A stretch of DNA of 26,801 bases from UBA2979 sp963694535 (GTDB taxonomy: Bacteria; Chloroflexota; Dehalococcoidia; UBA2979), in assembly GCA_963694535.1 (NCBI GenBank), contig CAVODE010000014.1:1-26801 (forward strand), given 5' to 3'. Made by a program: the position numbers and the translations under genes. Under the pieces are notes generated by a model, which made no database searches, was not told the origin of the DNA, and was given only the letters and a program-made list of their open reading frames with translations. Positions 16,584 through 24,762 of this stretch are shown here, piece by piece (the first letter of the stretch is position 1; each line of letters begins with the position of its first letter).

Positions 16584-17750
16584 TTGGGTTGGTCAGTGGC
16601 ACAGAAATATGGCTTAACGTTTCATCGTTCCCAGTTGAGTCATAAGGGGTATACATTAGTCAGTCCACACAGCGGCGACTCAGTATTTTTAGTGGATATG
16701 CAAGGCCGATTTGTACATCGCTGGAAATTTAACAATCTTCTCCCACGCAAGGTTGAATTACTTGAGAACGGTAATCTACTTGTCCTCGGTCTGGATCCAG
16801 CTCTCATACCACAATCAGCTGTTCATGGCTCCGATCTTGAGCCCTTTAGTCAAAGAATTCGTCGATTGGGAGCTAATTGCTCTCTTTTACTGGAGGTTAA
16901 TTGGACCGGAGAGATTCAATGGAGTTATGCCGACCCGTCATTTCATCACGATTTTAAACGATTATCCAACGGCCACACTATTTTTCCTGTCTGGGTTGAG
17001 TTACCGACAGATCTAACTGATGCCGTTCAGGGAGGAGTACGGTTTTCTGACCAAAACCAACCAACAATGTTGGGAGACGACATAGTAGAAATTGATACCC
17101 AAGGCAAAGAAGTTCGTCGTATAGAGACTTGGAAACTGTTTGATCCGGTTGATGATCCTATTTGTCCTCTGGAGGGGAGAATAGAGTGGACTCACGTTAA
17201 TAGTGTTGACGTGAATGATGCAGGGGATATTCTGTTTTCATCTAGGAACAACAGTCGCGTCGCAGTTATTGATAAGAACGGTGAAATGTCATGGAAGTAC
17301 GGGTTTCCCAACACGTCACATCAACATCACGCTACCTGGCTAAAAAACGGAAATATTCAGATTTTTGATAATGGAATGCATCGAAGACTTGGAATGCCAA
17401 CATCCAAGGTTATAGAAGTAAATCCTAATTCAAACGATGTGGTTTGGACTTATGAAGGGCACCCCGCAGCCCAATTTTTCAGTGGTCACATATCGGGCGC
17501 CACTCGCTTACAAAACGGAAATACTCTTATTTGTGAGGGTACGTCGGGCCGTGTATTTGAGATCACAAATAAGGGCGAACCGGTGTGGGAATGGTGGAAC
17601 CCGATATTTAACCCCTCGACCAATAACGGTGAATTGATGGGCTTTTTATTTAGGGCATATCGATATGGAGTTGATTATCGAGGTCTTGCGGGTCAAAGCT
17701 TGGATCCAGTAAGGCTCGAAGATTTGAATCGCTTATATGGACTCATTTGA
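16584..17750 (+). CDS. Arylsulfotransferase (ASST)-like beta-propeller protein
   Basis: The 388 residues have repeated propeller-blade strings such as LLENGNLLVLG, LSNGHTIFPV, WLKNGNIQIFDNG and LQNGNTLICEGTSGRVFEI, the pattern of the arylsulfotransferase (PF05935-like) family. IEWTHVNSV with H204 and SSRNNSRVAVID with R221 match the spacing of the family's active-site His and Arg, and HQHHATW (H248, H249) and FHHDF (H121, H122) supply further histidines. Known members move sulfuryl groups between phenols in the periplasm, but no signal peptide is visible here, so a cytoplasmic role or a different reaction is possible. The start is TTG, set by GGAGG six bases upstream. A GH88/GH105-like gene follows after 22 bases on the same strand. 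Confidence 0.78.
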   Translation: MGWSVAQKYGLTFHRSQLSHKGYTLVSPHSGDSVFLVDMQGRFVHRWKFNNLLPRKVELLENGNLLVLGLDPALIPQSAVHGSDLEPFSQRIRRLGANCSLLLEVNWTGEIQWSYADPSFHHDFKRLSNGHTIFPVWVELPTDLTDAVQGGVRFSDQNQPTMLGDDIVEIDTQGKEVRRIETWKLFDPVDDPICPLEGRIEWTHVNSVDVNDAGDILFSSRNNSRVAVIDKNGEMSWKYGFPNTSHQHHATWLKNGNIQIFDNGMHRRLGMPTSKVIEVNPNSNDVVWTYEGHPAAQFFSGHISGATRLQNGNTLICEGTSGRVFEITNKGEPVWEWWNPIFNPSTNNGELMGFLFRAYRYGVDYRGLAGQSLDPVRLEDLNRLYGLI

Positions 17751-17772
17751 TCGACGTTGAACGGAGGGTATT

Positions 17773-18753
17773 TTGAATTTAGAGAAGTCATTGATTGACG
17801 TTGCGGTTGTATTTGCTCGTGAGTACGGAAATACAATACTACCTATCAATTATGTACGTGGAGTGCCAATTAGTGGCCGTTTGAGGCTAGCAAAGATACT
17901 TGACGATCAGGAGAGGATAGTTTCCGAGATTGAACAGTTGGTTGATCCTGTCGTAAATCAGTTCGATATCGATTCGATTCGCTTTCTGGATGGCTCAGTC
18001 CATAGTGGCTATCTTTGGGCCCATGATCTGACAGAATTGACTGCTGAAAAGAAATATATGGATTTGATGGTTACAGTTGCAGATTTATATCTGGCAGATG
18101 AAAACCCTATCGACGCCGATAATCGTGTTGAGGACATATTTTTTGTTGGTGCGTTAATGGGACGCGCTTATGATTTTAATAAGCGTGAAATCTATTCAGA
18201 TTTTCTATTTAAATTTCTAGAACAAGTTAATCCACAGTCGGACTCAAATCTTTGGTGGCATTCGAATTCATCTCCATATTATTGGGGTAGGGGGAATGCT
18301 TTTGCTGCTTTGGGATTTGCCGAGGCTTTGTCATTTCTACCGGCGACGGAAACTGATTTTCAGAAATCGGTGACCAAACATCGCGCACATTTGGACGCGT
18401 TGATTTCATATCAACATGAGTCAGGCGCCTGGTCACAAGTTATAGACAATCCAGATACGTATCTTGAATTAACATCAACGGCAATTCTTGGATATGTCTT
18501 GGCTCGAGGTATTAGAGGAGGCTGGCTCTCTCAAGATTATTTTCCATACCTAGAGAAAGCTTGGATAGGTATTAGTAACTATATCGATTCAAATGGACAG
18601 GTTCGAAACGCCTGTGCGGGAACCGGACCATTATCCACATTACTCGAATACATTCAGAGGCCGACTGTGGAAGGTCACGACGATCGATCCGGCGGATTTG
18701 TGCTTTGGTTTGCTGTTGAATATGCATCTCTGCTCATGAAAAAAACCTTTTAA
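17773..18753 (+). CDS. GH88/GH105-like unsaturated uronyl hydrolase
   Basis: The 326-residue protein resembles the (alpha/alpha)6-barrel hydrolases that remove unsaturated uronic acid residues left by polysaccharide lyases. Supporting strings are NRVEDIFFVGALMGRAY (about 116-132), WWHSNSSPYYWGRGNAFAALGFAEAL (about 157-182) with the family's WGRGN, and GAWSQVIDNPDTYLELTSTAILGYVLARGIRGGWL followed by KAWIGISNYIDSNGQVRNACAGTG. No signal peptide is visible, consistent with action on imported oligosaccharides. The TTG start is supported by GGAGGG four bases upstream. It is 22 bases after the arylsulfotransferase-like gene and ends three bases from the convergent hotdog gene. The family assignment is good; whether the sugar is a glucuronyl, rhamnogalacturonyl or other unit cannot be read. 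Confidence 0.75.
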   Translation: MNLEKSLIDVAVVFAREYGNTILPINYVRGVPISGRLRLAKILDDQERIVSEIEQLVDPVVNQFDIDSIRFLDGSVHSGYLWAHDLTELTAEKKYMDLMVTVADLYLADENPIDADNRVEDIFFVGALMGRAYDFNKREIYSDFLFKFLEQVNPQSDSNLWWHSNSSPYYWGRGNAFAALGFAEALSFLPATETDFQKSVTKHRAHLDALISYQHESGAWSQVIDNPDTYLELTSTAILGYVLARGIRGGWLSQDYFPYLEKAWIGISNYIDSNGQVRNACAGTGPLSTLLEYIQRPTVEGHDDRSGGFVLWFAVEYASLLMKKTF

Positions 18754-18756
18754 TAA

Positions 18757-19116
18757 TTAAGTTGTCCAGATGCAGGAGGCATCACCAGTGGCAAGTAGCT
18801 CACCGTTGATATTTTCACACCAAATGCTAAGGTTGACGCGATCAGCATTGTCTTCATCATATGAGACTACTTTTGCTTTTACCACTAACTCTTCGCCTTG
18901 TTGTAGGGGCTTGAGATATCGAATGGAAAGTTGTCCGGACGTAAACCAATTTTGTGGAAAGTGACCGACTAATAGCTCAGTCATTTGAGCAAAATGAAAG
19001 ACATTTGGAACCACGGGTCTATTATTTGTGCCTAGATCGGACCCTCCGACTGCTGAGGTGCCTTGTATTGGTCCGCGTGAGATTTCCGAACCAATTGAAT
19101 TCACTGTCTCAGACAT
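18757..19116 (-). CDS. Small MaoC-like hotdog protein, second half of a pair
   Basis: At 119 residues this is a single hotdog domain. FHFAQMTELLVGHFPQNW is the central helix region, GQLSIRYLKPLQQGEELVVKAKVV resembles the MaoC/thioesterase strand pair, and NLSIWCENINGELLATGDASCIW closes the sheet. No clear Asp-His dyad of active hydratases is present. It begins one base after the stop of the other hotdog gene, with AAAGGAG six bases before its ATG, so the two proteins are very probably made together as a heteromer. Acyl-CoA binding, hydration or thioester hydrolysis are all possible. Confidence 0.7.
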   Translation of the reverse strand: MSETVNSIGSEISRGPIQGTSAVGGSDLGTNNRPVVPNVFHFAQMTELLVGHFPQNWFTSGQLSIRYLKPLQQGEELVVKAKVVSYDEDNADRVNLSIWCENINGELLATGDASCIWTT

Positions 19117-19117
19117 A

Positions 19118-19597
19118 TCAAACTCCTTTGGGATGGGTTTTTGGATACCTAGCCCAGCCCAATGTGTGCCATTCTCGCCCGGTTGCAGCCACTACCCCAT
19201 CAACGCCCGTCGCTGTCCAGTCGACCACAATATAGTAATAGCCTCGCCGAAGATATTTGTCGCTGATTTGTCCTTTGAAATGCACAGCCTCGTTCACACG
19301 AATAGCTTGACTGAAGGTGCGACTGGTTCGCGTGAAGAAGCCCGCCCGCGTCAATGGAGGATTTGGTTGGCCGAGACCAAACCCAACTGCTGGCCGAAAA
19401 AATATCATTCCTGGTATTACTAAAGACTGGCCGTTCTGATCTACATAGAGGCCAGGCCAGTTGATATTATTTTCACTTGCGTACTCTCTGACATCATTCG
19501 CTAAAAAGACAGAGTCAAATTCTACGGACGAACCTGTTTCCAAAGTGTTAAAGTGTGCCTCAATCAAAGCTAGTGCTTCAGAGTTTGCGTCGCTCAT
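19118..19597 (-). CDS. MaoC N-type hotdog protein, first half of a pair
   Basis: The 159 residues resemble the N-terminal half of two-domain MaoC dehydratases. FLANDVREYASENNINWPGLYVDQ takes the place of the usual A-x-G-D-xNPxH segment but lacks its Asp and His, and GMIFFRPAVGFGLGQPN is in place of the PPxF region. A second strand block, TFSQAIRVNEAVHFKGQISDKYLRRGYYYIVVDW and VVAATGREWHTLGW, completes a hotdog. AAGG upstream of the ATG at 19597 is a fair ribosome site. It is followed by a smaller hotdog gene and diverges from a cytochrome P450 gene, so both may serve one pathway acting on an acyl-CoA or hydroxylated compound. Confidence 0.65.
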   Translation of the reverse strand: MSDANSEALALIEAHFNTLETGSSVEFDSVFLANDVREYASENNINWPGLYVDQNGQSLVIPGMIFFRPAVGFGLGQPNPPLTRAGFFTRTSRTFSQAIRVNEAVHFKGQISDKYLRRGYYYIVVDWTATGVDGVVAATGREWHTLGWARYPKTHPKGV

Positions 19598-19684
19598 CTT
19601 GGTCCCTTCCGAAGAGCTGCTGGTAGAGTGAAAATTGTAGCTTAGCTTAGCTTAGGGTAGGGACGTAATTGGGATTGAGAGAAT
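19598..19684. promoter_or_regulatory. Divergent promoter region with a short CTTAG tandem repeat
   Basis: The 87 bases separate the hotdog pair (minus) from the P450 gene (plus). Three tandem copies of CTTAG (19641-19655) lie in the middle. On the minus strand TACAAT (19634-19639) is a five-of-six match to a -10 box toward the hotdog genes; no good -35 is 17 bases upstream, and the repeat occupies that spacer. The promoter role is inferred from orientation. Confidence 0.3.
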
Positions 19685-20884
19685 ATGGTCGACTGGAAAC
19701 CTGACCGCCCATCATATCTAAAAAACCCTTATCCGGCTTTGGCGCGCTTGCGTAAAGAAGATCCAGTTCATTGGGATTCAAAGTTTGAAGCTTGGGTGTT
19801 AACTAAATACGAAGATTGCGACACGGTACTAAAGCAACCGTCAATTTTCTCCTCAGATGCAACAGCCGCGATTCAGTATGACAGGAGTATTTTGGCAAGA
19901 CAATTAGCCGGAACACTCGACGCTAATCGACAGGGCGATGTCCCGTTTATTCGTACTGGCTTGGAGGAGCATAAGCAACAAAGAGCTCTGGCTTCCCCGG
20001 CTTATAATGTGAATAACTACGGACAGATAGTGAAGGAAATCGCCTGGAAATGGGCACATGGTGCGATTGCGGCAGCTCGAGGCGAATCGTTCGAAGTGAT
20101 GACTGGTATTGCGAATCAGGCAGTTGTTGAGGCCGTATATGAGTTACTTGGTACATCTACGGACGAGCGTTCTAACTACGAATCCTTGGGGACAGAGATT
20201 CAAACTTGGCGTGCACATAGTGGAGCTGGTCCAATTGTACGTTCACAAGGTGTTCGGGCACAGGCTGCGTTACGAGATGTTTGTGCGCATGCGGTTTCAA
20301 CTGATTCTGGTCCAAATGGGGCTATTACGCTGTTGCGAGGCGCAATAGCTGGGGGCAACATATCAGAGGAAGATGCAGCAAAGCTTTTATTTGATTTATC
20401 AATTGCGGGAAATAATGCGACTGCGTTTTTGATAGGTTTAATGTTGTGGATTTTGGCTGTAACTCCTGACCTATTTGAGCGACTTAAAGCCCAGCCTGAA
20501 TTAACAAGTTTGGCTGTGATTGAAGGATTACGCTTACAAGGGCCTACACAATTCATTCCGCGCTTTGCGACTGAGACGACGAGTATAGGCAATCGAATTA
20601 TTAAGCCTGGTGAGGGAGTGTTGGCCGTTGTCACCGCAGCCGGCAGAGATCCCGATCGATTTGAACAGCCGGATGAATTTTTACTTGATCGGTCATTCCG
20701 AGGGCAACTGCAGTTTGGATCTGGTGAACACCATTGCATTGGCGCAGGAGCGGCGATGGGCCTTGCAGAAGAGGTTCTTCTGGCGGTGCTGTCGATAACT
20801 GAGGCACCGCCAATGGTTCAAAAACTCGAATGGGGTGGAACTATGACACTTCGGGGCTTTAAATCTCTTTATCTGAAAGTCTAG
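19685..20884 (+). CDS. Cytochrome P450
   Basis: It is a soluble bacterial-type P450 of 399 residues that should use an electron from a ferredoxin or flavodoxin partner to insert oxygen into an organic substrate. Motifs: the I-helix oxygen-binding segment LSIAGNNATAFLIG, the K-helix ExxR as EGLRLQ, the GRDPDRFEQPDEFLLDR region, and the haem loop FGSGEHHCIG with Cys351 as the likely iron ligand. The N-terminal YLKNPYPALARLRKEDPVHW is typical of class I enzymes, and no membrane anchor is present. No ferredoxin or reductase gene is adjacent. It is divergent from two hotdog genes and overlaps the end of the convergent RCK gene by four bases. The substrate cannot be read. Confidence 0.95.
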   Translation: MVDWKPDRPSYLKNPYPALARLRKEDPVHWDSKFEAWVLTKYEDCDTVLKQPSIFSSDATAAIQYDRSILARQLAGTLDANRQGDVPFIRTGLEEHKQQRALASPAYNVNNYGQIVKEIAWKWAHGAIAAARGESFEVMTGIANQAVVEAVYELLGTSTDERSNYESLGTEIQTWRAHSGAGPIVRSQGVRAQAALRDVCAHAVSTDSGPNGAITLLRGAIAGGNISEEDAAKLLFDLSIAGNNATAFLIGLMLWILAVTPDLFERLKAQPELTSLAVIEGLRLQGPTQFIPRFATETTSIGNRIIKPGEGVLAVVTAAGRDPDRFEQPDEFLLDRSFRGQLQFGSGEHHCIGAGAAMGLAEEVLLAVLSITEAPPMVQKLEWGGTMTLRGFKSLYLKV

Positions 20885-21576
20885 ACCGAGTCTTCACGTA
20901 CGGCGTCGAGAAAATCCTCAATTTCGATTGGATTTCCTCCAATTACAAGAAGATGATTTTTTCGAAGAATGTTGTCGTCCGATGGTGCCAACGTTAACGC
21001 GTCTTCATGATCCAACCACATAATAAAATCGAGATTAGGATACTGTTTTTTAATACTTCCGAATGTTTCCGTATGTAGCTTTGAGGGCGCCTTAATTCTT
21101 GTGATCAGGTACTCATTGCTTATTTCCAGGTTGTCGGCTTCGTGCCCCTGATCAGACCATGCGAGTGCGAGGTGTCGGCCTGATTCTCTTTCCGGATATT
21201 TGATTTCATCGGCACCAACACGCTCAAGAATTTCTCCATGCCTGGCGTTCGCAGCTTTTGCTATTACCCGAGGTATTTCCATCTCTTGTTTTAGGGTGAG
21301 CGTTGCGAGAATGCTCGTTTCAAGATCTTGCGCAGAAAATGCGACTACAGCTGCGTCGCAGTGACTTACTCCTAAAAGTTTTAGGGCGTGAGCATCAGAC
21401 GCTTCAGCTTCGGCAATATGAAATAGCTCTGAGGAAAGAGACTTAATAGTGTTGGTATCGTGATCAATACCGATTACTTCGTGTCCCATTGCTTGGAGAT
21501 CTCTGGCGAGCGTCGACCCGAATCGTCCAAGTCCAAGAACTGCGATTTTCTGTTTCCTGTAGTGATGTTTTGACAT
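20881..21576 (-). CDS. RCK/TrkA-type NAD-binding regulatory protein
   Basis: The 231-residue protein has an RCK_N Rossmann domain starting IAVLGLGRFGSTLARDL (about 11-27) with the GxGxxG nucleotide loop, an acidic end of strand two at EVIGIDHD, and AVVAFSAQDLETSILATLTLKQ and PRVIAKAANARHGEILERVGADEIKYPE typical of KtrA/TrkA. A C-terminal RCK_C-like domain (about 145-225) has ISNEYLITRIKAPSKL and NHLLVIGG. Such proteins gate K+ transporters (KtrB/TrkH) in response to nucleotides. No membrane partner is next to it, so the channel must be elsewhere. It lies 99 bases downstream of the FAD/Fe-S oxidoreductase gene on the same strand. Confidence 0.9.
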   Translation of the reverse strand: MSKHHYRKQKIAVLGLGRFGSTLARDLQAMGHEVIGIDHDTNTIKSLSSELFHIAEAEASDAHALKLLGVSHCDAAVVAFSAQDLETSILATLTLKQEMEIPRVIAKAANARHGEILERVGADEIKYPERESGRHLALAWSDQGHEADNLEISNEYLITRIKAPSKLHTETFGSIKKQYPNLDFIMWLDHEDALTLAPSDDNILRKNHLLVIGGNPIEIEDFLDAVREDSV

Positions 21577-21675
21577 GTTTATTTATTCCGTCCGAATACG
21601 TAAATATAGAATAGCTAGAATATATGCAACTGCACCATGGGGCTCATTTTGGTTGACTAGAATTTTGTATGATGG

Positions 21676-24600
21676 TTATTTGATTGTTAACGATTCAGCT
21701 AAGGCTTCGACTAGATGTATCGGCGTTTTTGAGCTGAAGTGATCTAGCTGTTGTCGGCAGGAAGTGCCGGTAATGAGGAGTCGCTCAAGCTCAGGCATTT
21801 CACGAATTGCGGGGACCAATGTTCGGTCTGCCATGGCTTTAGAAATTTCATAGTGTTCGGTCTCAAAGCCAAAGGAACCGGCCATACCGCAGCATGCCGA
21901 ATCAATTAAATTTGCTGGTATGTTGGCGAGCTCTAACACTTTAAGAGCCTGTTCTGTGCCGACTAATGCTTTTTCATGGCAGTGAACATGAATAGATACA
22001 TCGGGTCCGCCCTGAAAAATATTTCGAACGGAATTTTCGTCTTTAGTGGCGCATTGAGTGATAAATTCTTCAATGAGAAATGACTGCTTTGCTGCAGTAT
22101 CTGCTAGTTTTTTAAGCGCTTGGGAGTTGTGAACAAGTAGTGGGTATTCGTCTCGGAAAACTAGCAAACAGGATGGTTCCAAGCCTATAATCGGTGTGCC
22201 AGCCTCAATAAATCTCTCTAAACTCTTCAGGTTTTTCGCCGCAGCATCCCGAGCATCGGCAAGCAACCCTTTCGATATCATAGGTCGCCCACAGCATTCA
22301 TTTTGTTGGGTTATATGAACGGCGTAGCCTAGCGCTTCCAGCACCATCACCGCAGCCTTACCAACCTGCGGCTGGAAATAATTCGTAAACGTATCAACAA
22401 AAAGTACGACGGATCCATTTTTGGTCGCACGTCCGACACTGTGGTTTTTTCGAAACCATTCTACGAATGAAGTTTGAGCAAATTCAGGGAGGGGTCTCGA
22501 CTTATGAATTCCAAGAAATCGGTCAAGCATTGCTTTCACAATACCAATCCGGCTTATGTAGTTTGTTAGCGATCTCGTACCTAGTAACTGATTTAATTTG
22601 GCACCCCTCGCAATACCGGCGAAAATTCTGTCCCTGAGTGGTACTCCGTGTTCCGCATGGCGCAGGGCGAGCACTTCTGACTTTAGGAGAGCCATGTCAA
22701 CGGCGGAAGGGCATTCGTTTTTACAGGCCTTGCATTCCACGCAGAGATCCAGTGCCTCATGGATTCTATCTCCTGTGAGCTCTTCAGGTGGTAACGACTG
22801 ATTAAGCACTTGCCTGAGCAGATTAGCTCGTCCACGCGTGGAGTGTTCTTCGTCTTTTGTGACCATGAAGGAGGGGCACATCGTTCCGACATCTTTTAGG
22901 CATGCTCCCTGTCCATTGCATTGTTCCGCGGCCCGTGCAATACCTCCCCATTCATCCCAATTTAGGTACGTAGGCGGAGTGAGACTGGCAGTTTTTGGTG
23001 AAAGTCGCAAATTGTCATTAAATGTGGGCGTATCAATGATTTTCCCTGGATTCATTAGTGAGTCAGGATCGAACGCCAATTTGATGTCACGGAAACTGTC
23101 TACCAAAGCAGGTCCAAACATACGTTCCGTGAAGGCACCTCTTACGATGCCATCACCATGCTCACCACTGAGTGAACCGCCGAATTCTAGAATTAAATCG
23201 GCAATTTCTTGAGCCAAAACTTCAGCATTCTCAGGACCATTTAATTCTTTTAAATTGATCATTGGCCTGATGTGGAGGCATCCTGCACCAGCGTGGCCAT
23301 AGTACGCAGTTGGAAGGCCATAGCGTTGCACGATTTCTTCGAATCGCGCGACGTAATCCCCTAAAAGTTCCGGTTTAACGGCTCCGTCTTCAACAAAAGC
23401 TACAGGTTTCGCATCTCCCCGCACGGACATCAATAGCCCGAGGCCGGCTTCTCTCATACGCCACATTCGAGCTTGCTCTCCTGAATTGGTGGTAATAACC
23501 ATATCTTGGGTCAGGCCACGACTCCTGAAGTCTTTAGCGAGTGCATCTAGTTTTTCGATAACTTCTGGCTCGGTTTCTCCGTCTACTTCGACCAATAGCA
23601 GGCCTCCCGGGGTGCCAATTACAAACTCAACTAAAGATTTATAGCTAAAACTTTCACGACAGCGTTCGATGATTGTTCTATCTACTAGTTCGACGGCTGC
23701 AGGGTCGTGTGTGACCGCAATTGGAGCTGCCCGGCACGCATCTTCTATAGATTCAAAATGAAGAGCGATTATTCCCGTCTTAGCAGCAAGCGGGGCAAGC
23801 TTGATGGTCGCCTCTGTGACGATTCCTAGAGTCCCCTCACTTCCCACAATCATTTGACCGATGTCCATACTTTCGCCACGACTGTCGTCGTACGTAAGTA
23901 CAGTGTCAAGATTGTAACCAGATACACGCCTCGGGATCTTTGGGAAATACGCCTCTATTTCTGCTTGTCGTGATTGCGCAATCTCGCGAATCGATCGATA
24001 TAGCTCTGACTCACGTGCGTCACCGTCTAATTTTTCCTCTAACTCCGAACCCGAGACATTTTTGGTGTGAATAATACTTCCATCATTAAGTACGACGGTG
24101 ACCGAAATCAACTGGTCACTTGTTTTTCCGTGCCTGAGCGAATGTGCGCCACATGAATTGTTGCCGATACCGCCACCTATAGTTGCTCTATTTCTCGTGG
24201 ATGGATCCACGGGATACATGAGTTGATGGCTTTTAGCTTGCTTATTGAGTGCGTCAATTACTAGTCCTGGTTGGACCCGTGCTGTTGCCGAAGATGAATC
24301 TATCTCGAGTACCTGATTCATGTAGCGAGTGAAGTCAATGACGATTGCATGGTTAACGCCTTGCCCCGCCAAACTCGTACCGGCTCCTCTTGGAAGTATG
24401 GGAACAGCGAACGTATTCGCTACCTGTACGATTGCTTGAACATCGCTGGTGTCTCTGGGGAAAGTAATCGCAACTGGTTCCATTTCATAGATCGATGCGT
24501 CTGTGGCGTATAAGAGTCTTCGAGCTCTGGATGTATCAACATCTTTTTCTCCTCCAGCGAGTGCAGTTACCAGAGCCGTCTCTATCTGTTGAAGAAGATA

Positions 24601-24702
24601 ACCAGGTCCTTCCAGCACGTTCAGCGCATTCTGGACCGAGGAATGTGTTGGAGCGCCTTCTCCGGAAATTACCGATCGGTGTGAGGGGTTGCTTGTGGTC
24701 AT
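21676..24702 (-). CDS. FAD/Fe-S oxidoreductase of the GlcD-GlcF fusion (D-2-hydroxyacid dehydrogenase) type
   Basis: The 1008 residues combine two parts. Residues about 75-560 are a PCMH-type FAD domain and its cap: LPRGAGTSLAGQGVNHAIVI, GGGIGNNSCGAHSLRHGKTSDQL, GSEGTLGIVTEATIKLAPL and SGEHGDGIVRG with FDPDSLMNPGKI. Residues about 600-1000 are a GlcF-like Fe-S part: CNGQGACLKDVGTMCPSF and CVECKACKNECPSAVD supply two [4Fe-4S] motifs, then two CCG modules as NECCGRPMISKG and DSACCGMAGSFGFE. This layout is that of YdiJ-like D-2-hydroxyglutarate/D-lactate dehydrogenases, which pass electrons to the quinone pool, here probably menaquinone. It follows tetR by 60 bases on the same strand, so that regulator may control it. 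The exact hydroxyacid is not readable. Confidence 0.92.
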   Translation of the reverse strand: MTTSNPSHRSVISGEGAPTHSSVQNALNVLEGPGYLLQQIETALVTALAGGEKDVDTSRARRLLYATDASIYEMEPVAITFPRDTSDVQAIVQVANTFAVPILPRGAGTSLAGQGVNHAIVIDFTRYMNQVLEIDSSSATARVQPGLVIDALNKQAKSHQLMYPVDPSTRNRATIGGGIGNNSCGAHSLRHGKTSDQLISVTVVLNDGSIIHTKNVSGSELEEKLDGDARESELYRSIREIAQSRQAEIEAYFPKIPRRVSGYNLDTVLTYDDSRGESMDIGQMIVGSEGTLGIVTEATIKLAPLAAKTGIIALHFESIEDACRAAPIAVTHDPAAVELVDRTIIERCRESFSYKSLVEFVIGTPGGLLLVEVDGETEPEVIEKLDALAKDFRSRGLTQDMVITTNSGEQARMWRMREAGLGLLMSVRGDAKPVAFVEDGAVKPELLGDYVARFEEIVQRYGLPTAYYGHAGAGCLHIRPMINLKELNGPENAEVLAQEIADLILEFGGSLSGEHGDGIVRGAFTERMFGPALVDSFRDIKLAFDPDSLMNPGKIIDTPTFNDNLRLSPKTASLTPPTYLNWDEWGGIARAAEQCNGQGACLKDVGTMCPSFMVTKDEEHSTRGRANLLRQVLNQSLPPEELTGDRIHEALDLCVECKACKNECPSAVDMALLKSEVLALRHAEHGVPLRDRIFAGIARGAKLNQLLGTRSLTNYISRIGIVKAMLDRFLGIHKSRPLPEFAQTSFVEWFRKNHSVGRATKNGSVVLFVDTFTNYFQPQVGKAAVMVLEALGYAVHITQQNECCGRPMISKGLLADARDAAAKNLKSLERFIEAGTPIIGLEPSCLLVFRDEYPLLVHNSQALKKLADTAAKQSFLIEEFITQCATKDENSVRNIFQGGPDVSIHVHCHEKALVGTEQALKVLELANIPANLIDSACCGMAGSFGFETEHYEISKAMADRTLVPAIREMPELERLLITGTSCRQQLDHFSSKTPIHLVEALAESLTIK

Positions 24703-24762
24703 GGGCTATAGATTAACACCAGCAGTCTTATGTTCGACTTTGAGTCATCCTGGGAAAACGTT

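Noticed and set aside
20200..20739. 179-codon minus-strand ORF inside the P450 gene
   Set aside because: It mirrors the P450 coding frame and has low-complexity, Pro/Ser/Arg-rich content; the P450 motifs on the plus strand explain the region.
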